From: Plantago elongata
Lineage: Eukaryota > Streptophyta > Magnoliopsida > Lamiales > Plantaginaceae
DNA: 22,486 bases
Direction of reading: 5' to 3'
Assembly: GCA_036897095.1 (NCBI GenBank)
Contig: JAYMSP010002788.1
Location: 1 to 22,486, forward strand
The notes under the pieces were generated by a model that searched no databases, was not told the origin of the DNA, and was given only the letters and a program-made list of their open reading frames with translations. The position numbers and the translations under genes are program-made. Positions within the stretch are counted from its first letter, which is position 1. Each line of letters begins with the position of its first letter. Positions 10,001 through 18,607 of this stretch are shown here, piece by piece.

Positions 10001-12112
10001 GTTAACGGACCTTGACGATTTATGTGAGAAAAATACATTTGTAGCCCATGTCTACATATCCTTGAAAGAGGTGAACTAAAACAATCCTTGTGAAATGTGC
10101 TTTTTATTGTTGGCGTTGCATTAGGAACTTCTTAAACTATGATATGGAAGTTTATATCTCACGTAATAATTTTCTTATTACCTCTCTATTCTTTATGTCC
10201 CACTCTCATTCTATATCACCCACTAACCACTTTGTCGACATAATATTCCCCACGCAATTTTTATTAATATTCTTTAATCCTAGATAAGTAGAGCTACATA
10301 GGAAGTTATTGATGGAATGGAGTTAGTAGTACTTTTTGGTTTATAATTCCGATATATGTTTATTCATTTGTAGTTCCATTTTTTTGTTATCAGTTTGTGA
10401 TAGCAGGAGCACAGAGCACTTTAACTGCTACACTGAAGCTATCTGTATTTATATTTTATAGAGCATGTACATATGCTTGCTTAAAAGTTAACAGATTCAT
10501 AGGTCTGTCTTAAAGTAAAGAATCTGAAATTTAAAGACAGGTGAAGTCTTAATCAAGGCAATAATTAGCTAGGTATCACACAAACCAAATCATAAGCCCT
10601 ATCTCGTGATTAATAAAACAATAATTCTCATCTTCATCTTCAACATATAACTCTTGTTTTTAACTTCCATCACAACCACTCAGCAGAGGAATGAGAAACT
10701 GAGAAGGAAAACCATTATGTTTTAGGTTTATTTTGGTGGTAGTTGTATCTTTCCCATCTAGTTTCAATGTGTATAATCCAGGTTCAAGTCACTTTAGTGT
10801 CAGGAACCGCTCTTTACTGCTACACTGATGACTGAATTGCCCCGACGTAGTACTCCTTGTAGTTGTTTAGTGAATTTCTCCTCCACTACACCGGAACTAG
10901 TGGCAAAACTGATGTTAAATTAGTTCATGTTAAACTTCTATATGATAGAATTGTCATCTTCGTGCGGACCCCTCTATTTTCATCCTTTTCCAATAACTAC
11001 CCAACTTTTCTTGTTTGTTATACTACTTTTGTCTAAGGATGTACCTAATTGTAAATTTACTTAAGATGTTTTATCCTGTTGCACGGTCACTCTTATTTCC
11101 AAGACACATTTCTACATATCTTATGTAATTACTTGCAGATATCATATATTTCATGTCCATCACATGACTTATATTTAATGCGTTACTTCAAAACACAGTT
11201 GTGATTGTGTGTCAGGGTAATAAACTATAATTGTCCCTTGATGACAATTATAAAGAAAAAAAAATGATTTATCAACATTGGTTCATAGTGACAATGAAGC
11301 GCAATTCAGTTGGTAGGACGCTTCCCCTCCAACCTATAGGTTGGGGGTCGAGTCACCTTGCCGTTTCAAAAATTAAAAAATAAAATTGGTTCATAGTACG
11401 AATTAAGCAAGGCCTAGTTTTGGCTGAACTATTTGGCCTGGCATACAATTCTTATTATCCAATATGTACTTGGTATGCATAATGAGAGTGTTGGGGTCTG
11501 CTTAGCTATTTATTAGTTCCATTTCCATGGACCACTTGAAGACACTGGGACTCCCAAGTATTTGTTGAATTACAGCTAATGAGTACTTTCTGTTGTGTTT
11601 TGCAGATTTGTTTACTAGGGGAATAGACATCCAGTCTGTCAATGTTGTCATTAATTTTGATTTTCCAAAGAATGCAGAAACTTATTTGCACAGGGTATGG
11701 AAGTTTTAGTTCTGGGAATCAAATTTCAACTCACATGGCTTTGAGGTATTCTCTCAAAGGTGGATTCAAGTGAACTATTACTGATCATGGTTTTGTTCTT
11801 TAGGTGGGCCGTTCTGGAAGGTTTGGACATCTTGGATTGGCTGTGAATTTGATTACTTATGAAGACCGCTTCAATTTGTATGTTTCAGATTTTCTTGGAC
11901 TCTTAAAATAAGATTATATTCCATTTGTGCTTCTCATTTTCCTTTTATACTTGCATTACACTTGTGTATCCATGTCACCTCCTATGCAGTGATCTGTCAT
12001 TCCACTTCAACCAGTACTTGTTTGTTCCTGTAGGTATAGGATTGAGCAAGAGCTTGGCACCGAGATAAAGCAAATTCCTCCACACATCGACCAAGCTGTT
12101 TATTGCCGGTGA
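4012..12112 (+). CDS. RH8: DEAD-box ATP-dependent RNA helicase, DDX6/Dhh1 type (plant RH6/RH8/RH12)
   Basis: Nine coding exons: 4012-4316, 4601-4661, 6493-6727, 8801-9039, 9353-9604, 9693-9873, 11606-11694, 11804-11877 and 12034-12112. All eight coding introns are GT..AG, and the 1515 coding bases keep frame throughout, giving 504 residues against about 500 for the family. The N-terminus (1 to about 110) is low-complexity Asn/Gln/Pro/Gly/Arg with PPGIGNGRG. The helicase core shows F150 and Q157 of the Q motif, AKNGTGKT (174-181), PTRELA (206-211), TPGR (255-258), DEAD (279-282), SAT (310-312), DLFTRGID (425-432) and HRVGRSGR (453-460), so all core motifs are intact. By family, it is a cytoplasmic RNA-dependent ATPase of P-bodies that promotes decapping and represses translation. 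Two oddities: Cys168 replaces the usual Arg/Lys before the Asp preceding motif I, and an intron splits DEAD between E280 and A281. The choice among RH6, RH8 and RH12 is uncertain. Confidence 0.97.
4662..6492 (+). other. RH8: Helicase intron 2 (1.83 kb)
   Basis: It runs from donor GTATGA to acceptor CATGCAG, phase 0. It contains the MITE at about 5101-5333. The 67-codon open stretch at 6100-6303 has no recognisable motif, and I see no other structure. Confidence 0.9.
5101..5333. mobile_element. Stowaway-like MITE in intron 2
   Basis: The left arm (about 5115-5155) and the reverse complement of the right arm (about 5282-5322) share GTCTTTTAAAA, then CCTAAGGAGACTTTTTTT, with few mismatches. The arms bracket an AT-rich core of about 125 bp. 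The right end, GGGGGAGTA, is the reverse complement of TACTCCCCC, which resembles the TACTCCCTCC end typical of plant Tc1/mariner-derived Stowaway MITEs. The left outer end has decayed. Size (about 230 bp), long inverted repeats and intronic location fit a MITE. No protein is encoded. Confidence 0.75.
6728..8800 (+). other. RH8: Helicase intron 3 (2.07 kb)
   Basis: It runs from donor GTATCC to acceptor AAAATGCAG and splits a Val codon after its first base. Apart from the duplication at 8511-8762 I see no gene, RNA or transposon in it. Confidence 0.9.
8511..8762 (+). repeat. Diverged tandem duplication, about 158-bp period, beside exon 4
   Basis: TTTTGATGCAGAACCGATAT (8511) recurs as TTTTGATGCAGAACTGATAT (8669), followed in both copies by a GTGAATGTGTTT stretch and, further on, CAAGGCTTCT. 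Copies are about 8511-8600 and 8669-8762. The second ends 38 bp before the exon 4 acceptor. Both copies contain a TGATGCAG that could act as a cryptic acceptor, but nothing shows it is used. Confidence 0.75.
9874..11605 (+). other. RH8: Helicase intron 6 (1.73 kb)
   Basis: It runs from donor GTATGA to acceptor TTTTGCAG and splits the Asp codon of motif V (DLFTRGID). It contains the SINE at 11290-11384. A GATGGAATGGAGTTAGTAGTA end near 10311-10331 resembles a decayed Stowaway terminus, but I found no partner arm. Confidence 0.9.
11290..11384 (+). mobile_element. Short tRNA-derived SINE with intact target-site duplication
   Basis: A 95-bp insertion lies between two perfect copies of ATTGGTTCATAGT (11277-11289 and 11385-11397). 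It has an A-box-like GCGCAATTCAGTTGGTAG (about 11300-11315), a B-box-like GGGTCGAGTCA (about 11345-11355) at typical tRNA spacing, and an A-rich tail (about 11368-11384) directly before the second duplication. This is the layout of a LINE-mobilised SINE inserted in the plus orientation. It is short for a plant SINE, with almost no body beyond the tRNA-like head, so it may be a minimal family or a tailless deletion form. Confidence 0.85.
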
Positions 12113-12830
12113 CATTTTGTGTGGCAGTGAGTTTCTATGACATTTACTATGGTGTATCTTGATTCTTGGTGTATGTGACTGAAATAAATTGCATTTTAGC
12201 AAAATTGATGATCTCTATTTAATGACTTGGTCAGACGAGATGGATTCTGTTCATCTTATTTCCCTCAGCTTTTCATCTGTACTCTGTTAGTCTGATATTA
12301 CTTTATTCTTTATTTCAGGGGAGTTTACCATGTAATGAATGCTATATCTTTGTGATTCAACCAAGATGAAGAATCAGCCCAAAGTTGTTAAGAAACAGTT
12401 GGTGGGTTGAATGACTCATGGTTGAAATAATCGAAGTGGTGCTGTTTTTTAGTGAAGGCACAAATTGCAAATGTTACCTAGTTTCTCTTTATCCGTGCAT
12501 CGAAAGAATTGTCTAATGTACTTAGCGCCTCAATGACTCATTTAAGTATATCCGGGATTGGAGTTGTTTAGAGTTGGCTTCATGCTCTTTAGCTTGCACA
12601 GTTGTGTGCATGATTACTGTCTGAAATCTGTGGATCCGTTTCCCCCAGAACTATGACTAGAGATATTGACTGGTTTCTGCAGTTTATGTTTCAGGTCAGG
12701 CTGTTGTTCAAACTTAGGTGATGTACTGCTTAGTCTTCGTTAGGCTGTTGACAGCCTTCGGTATTTTTCAATTGACTGTTAACTGTCGTAAGTTTGTGTT
12801 CCTTTCACGAGATTTCTGTTTAATAAAAAG
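12113..12830 (+). other. RH8: Helicase 3'UTR with an inferred intron
   Basis: After the TGA at 12110-12112, GCA/GTGAGT gives a strong donor at 12127 and TTATTTCAG/GG a good acceptor ending at 12318, implying a 192-bp 3'UTR intron. An AATAAA at 12822-12827 is the best polyadenylation signal. The donor lies 14 bases after the stop, within the distance normally tolerated by nonsense-mediated decay. The 115-codon open frame at 12718-13065 looks fortuitous. The splice sites are predicted, not shown. Confidence 0.6.
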
Positions 12831-13733
12831 CAAAACTGAGGCACTTATTAGTAATTTAGTATATATTTCATTTTTTTGGATTATTCCAATGCTACAGTAT
12901 TCACAGTTTTTATTAATAATCACAAATGTTTGGCACTTATTTATTATTATTCCTGATATATGTCATATATCCATTTGTATCTGTCACTGTCGATACAAAT
13001 GTTATTTTCATATTTGGCAAAGTTACACCATGTTCACTAACCGTGTTGAGAATTTTTATCGTTAGTCAGGGTGTCGTTGTAACTAATGTTGATAAACTAT
13101 TTTAATTCATTAGATTAAAATTTTAACAATTAAGATCAAATAATTTTCTACCATTTACACTAAGTGTTGTTATGGAGTGTCGATTATGTCAGATGAGGTG
13201 TTGCACGCTCTACCCACTTACATCGTTTAAATATATTTAAAAAATATATTTTTAAATATTATTAAAAAACATTTTTATATATTCAATGTCGCTATTAACA
13301 GAATTAAAATCTTTAAACAAACAATTAAAATTAAATTAAAATATTCTACAAAGTAGGAGATTAAACAAAAAATAAAAATTAAATTAAAATAATTGAAGAA
13401 TTTTAAGGTTCATGTGAATGTTGTCCTATTTCTCGTTAATTATCAACCTTGATTTTGAGTAATGTAAATATTTGTAATTAATTATAAATTTTAAGATTAT
13501 AATTCTCTCGCAAATTATATAATATATGTTTAATTATTTCTTTAAAAAAATTAACGAAAAATTAAATTTAAATAATAAGTAGCGGTTGTGAGTGATAGAA
13601 AACGATAATAGAATGCGATATGGAGTAATTATTAAGCGCGACAAAGAGCAATAGACACGTATCAGATGTGGATATATTGACTGATAATAGGCATGGTACG
13701 ACAGTGAAAAATTTGTAATATCTGTAGTTGGAT
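12831..13733. other. Intergenic AT-rich DNA
   Basis: Very AT-rich, with low-complexity stretches at about 13228-13290 and repeated AAAATTAAATTAAAAT near 13326 and 13375. The minus-strand open frame at 13534-13737 lies within AT-rich sequence and has no motif. I see no gene. Confidence 0.6.
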
Positions 13734-13850
13734 ACATTAATTTGTGTGTAAAAGATTACATGTCATAAAGGGGAGTGCGTTTAAAAAATTTACATTAATT
13801 TGTGTGTAAAAGATTCCATGTCATAAAGGGGAGTGTGCGTTTAAAAAATC
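13734..13850. repeat. 58-bp tandem repeat, two copies
   Basis: ACATTAATTTGTGTGTAAAA starts both copies (13734-13791 and 13792-13850). They differ by one A/C substitution, a two-base GT gain in the second copy and the final bases. The near identity suggests recent duplication by slippage or unequal exchange. No function is evident. Confidence 0.9.
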
Positions 13851-14039
13851 AGGATCCTTTTATCTAAGTTGAGATTTGTCTCCTACTCTGAAATATTTAA
13901 ATGGAGAACTCTTTTTCGGTAAATTGAACCAAATATGATGTATTTTGTAATTTGAAGTTCTCATAGCACGGTATTTGAAGTGGACGTTCAGTTTTAGGAC
14001 CAAAAATGTATTTCTTTTGAGATTTAAGTCAAGAGGACC

Positions 14040-14480
14040 CTTTATCCATGAGTAAGCATAGTAAAGATCAAGACTTTCTTATGTAATGGAAAGTTCGGTT
14101 TTATGTTGAAAACCATATAAAAGAACCAGTTTGCAGATTTTAAGGAAAAAACCTGGTCCGGGTGCTTATAAATAACCCCAACAACAATTCAAATTTCAGA
14201 AAAAAAGAAAAAACACACACTAAAACGTATTTTTCGGTTCTCTCTCTCACCATCAGTCGAAAATCAGTCAGATTCTCGCCGTTTCCACTGGATTCCACCG
14301 CGTTGCCACCGAATTCCACCTTCCAAGCTTCCATCGACAGGAATCTAGTAAAAACCTCTTTATTTTTGTGAGTTTTGTGTGTGTGTTTTATAATTTTCGA
14401 TTTGTTTTCGTGATAAATGTTTAAAACTTTCAGATCTAGTTATTAGAATGTTCAAATTCACAAATCAAATACGATGAAGA
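14040..14480 (+). promoter_or_regulatory. Promoter/leader-like cassette A
   Basis: TATAAATA (14167-14174) is followed by a pyrimidine-rich, ATG-poor leader-like stretch (about 14200-14360), then a T-rich region like a plant first intron. It shares order and short blocks with cassette B: GAGTAAG.ATAGTAAA, AAAGAACC.GTT, TATAAATA, and TTCAGATCTAGTT/TCGGATCTAGTT followed by A.AATGTTCAAAT. The 64- and 69-codon open frames here, on opposite strands, overlap each other and match nothing I know. It may be the start of a decayed or noncoding gene or part of a repeat family. No product could be assigned. Confidence 0.35.
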
Positions 14481-14781
14481 AGCTAGCTCGTCATATCTGG
14501 AATTATTCAAAAATATGTTTAGATCTGAATTTTCAAATTTGAACAGTAAATTCGCACGAAGCTTACTGTTTTAACACTCTTGTTATGGTTTTTAACTTTT
14601 GTTGTATTTTCTGTTTTGTTATAGTTTTCAGAGAAATTGATATAGTTTTAAGATACGTTGTTATATTTTAAGCATCCATATTATTGTATTTTAGCACGTG
14701 TTGCATGTTTTGCTTGTTATGGTTTTAAGATGCATTGTTATAGTTTTAAACATAAATTTTGTTGATCTTACACTTTTGTTG

Positions 14782-14795
14782 CATGTTTTGGTTTT
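14782..14795. repeat. Target-site duplication, left copy
   Basis: CATGTTTTGGTTTT, identical to 15432-15445 and flanking the SNU13 retropseudogene. It abuts the T run (14792-14800), which is the oligo(A) tail on the minus strand, so the exact tail boundary overlaps the duplication. Confidence 0.85.
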
Positions 14796-15431
14796 TTTTT
14801 AATCCTTATAACAAGTACTAGATACCATGAGTTTTCCCAAATTCTACATGCCGTTAATAAAAGAACTCTATGGGGAACAACGGTGACATGTTGATAGGGA
14901 GATGGTTAAAGGTAAAATAGATAGTGTGATATTCCATTACATAGGAAAACACAACTCAATCAAAGCCTCACGGTTGATCCAAAGGCCCATCACATTGGAA
15001 GATGCTTTAGGTAATCAGATAAGGAGCTTCTCGATGATCCTTCAGTTGCTGAATTTGGGTTTTCAACTGGCTTCCCTCGTTGCCGGTAATAGAACATGAA
15101 ATGACAGGTCTTGTAACTCCACATGCTCGCCCAAGAGCATGCTTTGATGGAACGAATACATAAGGCACATTCTTATCCTCAGCAAGAAGAGGAAGGTGGA
15201 GCAAGATCTCAAGGGGCTCCGTATCAGCTGCCATCACGACAAACTCGGAAATTCCCCTGTTCAATGTCTTTGTTGCTTCATTAGCACCCTTTTTGAGTTA
15301 CTTATAGTTGGCTGCAGCTTGCTGGACCAAGTCGAGAATCGTTATGGTCAACTGAGCATCAACCAAGGGGTATGCTTTAGGGTCACAGCTTCAGCAGTCA
15401 TGACGCAGGTGAATTGATTTGAAGCAAGAGC
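14796..15431 (-). pseudogene. SNU13: Processed pseudogene of SNU13 / NHP2L1 (15.5K, L7Ae family)
   Basis: Read from 15431 to 14796, this is a complete retrocopy: about 30 bases of leader, the reading frame (ATG 15401..15399, ancestral TGA 15017..15015), about 220 bases of 3'UTR and an oligo(A) remnant. Diagnostic segments are [49 protein letters not shown] and [12 protein letters not shown], matching the K-turn-binding protein of U4 snRNP and box C/D snoRNPs. The frame is broken by one lost base near codon 7 (the expected NPKAYPL follows out of frame), a stop at about codon 35 where Gln (NYKQLKK) is expected, and a two-base loss near codon 122 before the ancestral end. No intron remains. Perfect 14-bp flanking duplications show LINE-type retroposition. 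It cannot encode functional protein. Confidence 0.95.
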
Positions 15432-15445
15432 CATGTTTTGGTTTT
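15432..15445. repeat. Target-site duplication, right copy
   Basis: CATGTTTTGGTTTT, perfect match to 14782-14795. Joining the flanks gives TTGCATGTTTTGGTTTTAAG, a normal member of the local degenerate repeat, so the retrocopy landed inside that tract. Confidence 0.85.
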
Positions 15446-15989
15446 AAGAGGCATAAATACAGTTGAATATTGCGTGCTATAATTTTTAGCACATATGCTA
15501 TTGTTTTAAGACTTATTATTATAGTTTTAAGCACCAACATTAATCTTTTAATTTCTAATGAAATATCTATGATTTGATTATTTGAAAATACATTGTTATA
15601 GAGCAATTGTTGTCGTTTTACAAGGCACCACTAAAATTTTAAGCATAATAATTATTGTTTTTAGCATGTGTTGCATGTTCATACTTTGTTAATTTAGGGG
15701 CCAATGATATGATTGTAATAGTCAATGTTACTCTTTTTAGCTTGTTTTGCATGTTCCTTTTTTTATTTAAGTACTAATGTGATAGTTTTAATGATAGCTA
15801 TTATGGTTTTAACTTTGTTAATGGATGTTTTAAGCAGGTGTTGATGATAGTTTTTGAAAAGTGTCATTGAAGTATTAAAGCAACAAGTACAAACAACAAA
15901 AGGCAGGAAACTGAAGTTCACCAGCAAATTTAATTGAAAAAGGAACATCTTATTGTAAAAAGAATCCCATGATAGTAGATGTTTTAAAA

Positions 15990-16640
15990 TCTTTAGTTGA
16001 TCAGTGAATGTTTCGATATTTCAAGTAGCTTATGTAAGCTTGTTTTGTGGTATTTTAATAATATTTCTGAAACTTAGACTTGTTTAATATTGGTATAACG
16101 ATATTAGATTGTCACTTAAAACTATTAAAAACCATCTTAAAACTATCATGTAGCACTTTAAAACCATCACACCTTTCTTAAAAATTAACAAAAAAAGGTT
16201 AAAATTATGATTGAAACAACTGACGCATTAAAACTATAACATCATCTCTTAAAACATTAACAAAATATGTTAAAAACTGTAATGAAAACTTTCAATGGAA
16301 CCATAACATAATATACGAAAAGCATAACGAAAAATGTGTACTCAACGGTTTTTTGAGAAACTCAGTCGGTCAGACCATAAAAACCCAAAAACCGTGAAAA
16401 ATAATAATAAACTATGATTTTCCAATTGTTTAGAAAAATCTCACATTTTCCAAGACTTTGGCTTTATCCATTTACTTGTTCTTATTTGTTATTGAGGCCT
16501 TTGGCACTTGTTGATGCGGCATCACCTAGTGTATCACACCTTTTATTTGTTGATGGTAGACTCATTTTTCTGTAAAGTTAATATTGAAGCCACTCTTAAA
16601 ATTACTAATATTATTAGTACTAACCCGTCGTGATGCAAAA
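15990..16640. repeat. Inverted block of the TTATAGTTTTAAG repeat and unique flank
   Basis: At about 16090-16330 the same degenerate unit appears in reverse orientation, for example CTTAAAACTATTAAAAACCA, CTTAAAACTATCATG and TTAAAACTATAACATCATC. This block lies head-to-head with the next plus-oriented block at 17170. The rest, up to 16640, shows no gene. No long open frame is present. Confidence 0.55.
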
Positions 16641-16679
16641 TTATAGATACTTTTAATAATGATTAAAATAAATGAATTA

Positions 16680-16943
16680 AGAGTAAGTATAGTAAAATGG
16701 AAGATTTTTTTAATCTATAAAAAAATCAGGTTTCTACAATAAAGAACCGGTTATAAGCTTTTATATAAATATATAAATAACAACACATTCTCTCACAAAA
16801 TCACAAAATCCAACAAATCTTTCCCTCTCTACAAAAGCCCTATAGAGAGAAACATCAAGTCATTCTCCTTCCTCCTTCTTTCTCCCCTCCACCCCCTTAG
16901 TCGGAGACCGGAACCACCGCCGGATCCACTCGACTTCGAACGT

Positions 16944-16993
<50 letters not shown>

Positions 16994-17040
16994 GGTTTTC
17001 AACCGAATTTTCGGATCTAGTTGCTAAAATGTTCAAATCA
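16680..17040 (+). promoter_or_regulatory. Promoter/leader-like cassette B
   Basis: A TATA-rich segment (16762-16779) is followed by a CT-rich leader-like stretch without an ATG (about 16795-16945), a possible donor GTAACT at 16942 and then a T-rich intron-like region. Its order of elements parallels cassette A, including TCGGATCTAGTTGCTAAAAT against CAGATCTAGTTATTAGAAT. No exon or coding sequence could be found downstream before the T run at 17574. It may be an orphan first exon of a decayed or noncoding gene. Confidence 0.35.
16946..16990. repeat. (CT)n microsatellite, 45 bp
   Basis: Uninterrupted CT dinucleotides, about 22 units, directly after the possible donor of cassette B. CT runs are frequent in plant 5' leaders. 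On the minus strand this is a (GA)n run. Confidence 0.95.
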
Positions 17041-17137
17041 ACAAATTCACCTCGATTTTATCATTAAAATCTCATTTGGAAATGAAATTTGACTTTTATT
17101 TTTCACTGATTTTACGATTTGGTATTTTCAAATATAT

Positions 17138-17401
17138 TTTCAGATATGAAATTCATACAATGAAAATCAATTTTCACATTAGTGTTTTGTTATGGTTTTA
17201 ACAGCTGGTGATATAGTTTTAAGCATCATTGTTATGATTTTAGCTTATGTTGAATGTTTCATTTTCAGATCTGGTTTCAGATCTGAAGTTCATACAGTGA
17301 AAATTAATTTTCGTAATTTGGTGTTTTGCTATGGTTTTAAAGCTGGTGATATAGTTTTAAACATCATTGTTATGGTCTTAGCTTGTGTTGAATGTTTTCG
17401 T
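17138..17401 (+). repeat. 137-bp tandem duplication within the TTATAGTTTTAAG tract
   Basis: TTTCAGATATGAAATTCATA (17138) recurs as TTTCAGATCTGAAGTTCATA (17275). Both are followed by CA.TGAAAATCAATTTTC-like sequence, then TATGGTTTTAA.AGCTGGTGATA and a GTTGAATGTTT block. Copies are 17138-17274 and 17275 to about 17401. Each contains several degenerate core units, so the tract has grown partly by larger duplications. Confidence 0.85.
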
Positions 17402-17573
17402 ATGTTACTGCTTTAACTTAAATGTTATAGTTTCAAGACTTATTATTGTAGATTTAACTAGCACCATTGGTGTTTTTAGTAATTGGTAAAATATTCATGA
17501 TTCTTTTTGCAAATACTTTTTTTTTTTTATAGTTTTAAGAAGGTTACTTATAGTTTTAAGATGCAGTATTGTG

Positions 17574-17770
17574 TTTTTTTTTTTTTTTAGAACAAGTAGG
17601 TTGTATTACTAGTGCTAAGGCAGCCAATGTTCAAAAACAATACAAATACATCAGAAAGGAAAGGAAGAGACACCTTCAAAATTGACAAGAACCTCTTTAG
17701 TTAACCTATGAGCTAAAATATAAGTCAAATTCGTGGATTTATATGTAATTAGGTTTGTTCTAACAGAACT
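17574..17770 (-). mobile_element. Possible 5'-truncated retroposon (LINE 3' end)
   Basis: A 15-T run (17574-17588) abruptly ends the repeat tract and is followed by sequence that, read on the minus strand, ends GTAATACAACCTACTTGTTC plus oligo(A). This resembles the 3' ends of plant L1-type LINEs. I found no clean target-site duplication (AGATGTTATTGTTG at about 17772 is only a loose match to AGATGCAGTATTGTG at the left), so the 5' limit and the identity are uncertain. Confidence 0.3.
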
Positions 17771-18193
17771 CAGATGTTATTGTTGCACTGGTGGGCACCT
17801 ATTTGTAATTAGGAAATTCAATAGGGTACTTGAATGTAATTCGCTCTAATATTAATGCATGTTAATTACCAAATATCACATAAGATCATCATGAAAAGAA
17901 TCATTTTGAAAATCAAGGAATATTGTGGTAAGCTCCATAAGTTTCTAACTATATTTCATAGACTTGTCTTAAAGTGATTGGGTAAAAAATTAATTGTATT
18001 CAACGCATCAATATTTTTTCTATATATTAATTCTAGATTTTTCTCCAATTACTTGGAAAAAGATTAATTGCACTTCAATATAGTTCCACCTTAAATATGT
18101 GTCATCATCACTTTAAATTATTAGTTACATCAAAATAAGTTGTTTTCTCCCGGTTATAACCAAAATCACTCAACAATATAGTTGTACCAAAAT

Positions 18194-18607
18194 ATGTATT
18201 CAACAAGAACTATTCAGACATATTCCGCCTTCACAATTATTGTTATTATGTTTGCCATTGTCACAACAATATCATCAGAGATTATTGTTACCATCGTATC
18301 TGATATAAAAGGTGAAAGCATCAAGGCTCATTGTTTCTCCGGAGATGACGATTTTGGCTATAAAACCATGAAGCATGGTGAAAAATTCAAGTTTACGTTC
18401 GAACGACAATTCTTTGGAAGAACTGAGTTTTTCTGCACTTTTCATACAAACCACGGTTCTGGGAGTTACAAAGTATGGAATGAAGGCATATCAGAGGATT
18501 ATTGTGGCCAGTATTGTATTTGGTATGTACAAGTAAATGGCCCGTGCGTAGAAACTAGGACCGGTACTCATGAATGTTTTACTTGGTCAAAGATACCTTT
18601 GCAGTAA
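18194..18607 (+). CDS. Plant S1-family (self-incompatibility protein homologue, SPH) secreted protein
   Basis: An intronless 137-codon frame. The ATG at 18194 is chosen because codons upstream (TTG TAC CAA AAT) contain no earlier ATG in frame. Residues 11-28 (SAFTIIVIMFAIVTTISS) form a hydrophobic signal peptide. The mature part has the S1 family pattern: HCFSGDDDFGYKTM (46-59), GEKFKFTFERQFFGRTEFFC (62-81), then SYKVWNEG and the cysteine-rich C-terminus with DYCGQYCIW and GPC. Cysteines are at 47, 81, 104, 108, 118 and 128. Family members are small secreted beta-sheet proteins. The poppy stigma S-protein is the founder, and most plant relatives have unknown roles in cell signalling or reproduction. 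A broken duplicate lies at 20977-21389. Expression and function of this copy cannot be judged here. Confidence 0.92.
   Translation: MYSTRTIQTYSAFTIIVIMFAIVTTISSEIIVTIVSDIKGESIKAHCFSGDDDFGYKTMKHGEKFKFTFERQFFGRTEFFCTFHTNHGSGSYKVWNEGISEDYCGQYCIWYVQVNGPCVETRTGTHECFTWSKIPLQ

Larger units (their letters stand above)
14580..15980 (+). repeat. Degenerate TTATAGTTTTAAG repeat tract, first block
   Basis: Many imperfect copies of a unit with core T(T/G)TTATAG/GGTTTTAAG, often followed by CAT or ATGCAT, occur at irregular spacing. Examples start near 14580, 14623, 14640, 14661, 14717, 14738, 15490, 15510, 15782 and 15800. The SNU13 retropseudogene interrupts the tract at 14796-15431. A possible acceptor TTTTAAGCAG ends at 15837. 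The following A-rich stretch (15838 to about 15990) could be a second exon but has no long open frame. Confidence 0.6.

Noticed and set aside
10311..10335. Possible second Stowaway-type terminus in intron 6
   Set aside because: Only one end-like sequence was found, and no matching inverted arm could be seen upstream.
12718..13065. 115-codon plus-strand open frame after the helicase gene
   Set aside because: It overlaps the expected 3' end and polyadenylation signal, is rich in Phe/Ile/Cys from T-rich sequence, and has no recognisable domain.
14902..15417. Plus-strand open frames within the SNU13 region
   Set aside because: They are antisense shadows of the minus-strand pseudogene.
17192..17416. 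74-codon open frame in the repeat tract
   Set aside because: It spans the 137-bp tandem duplication, and its repeated peptide simply reflects the repeated DNA.
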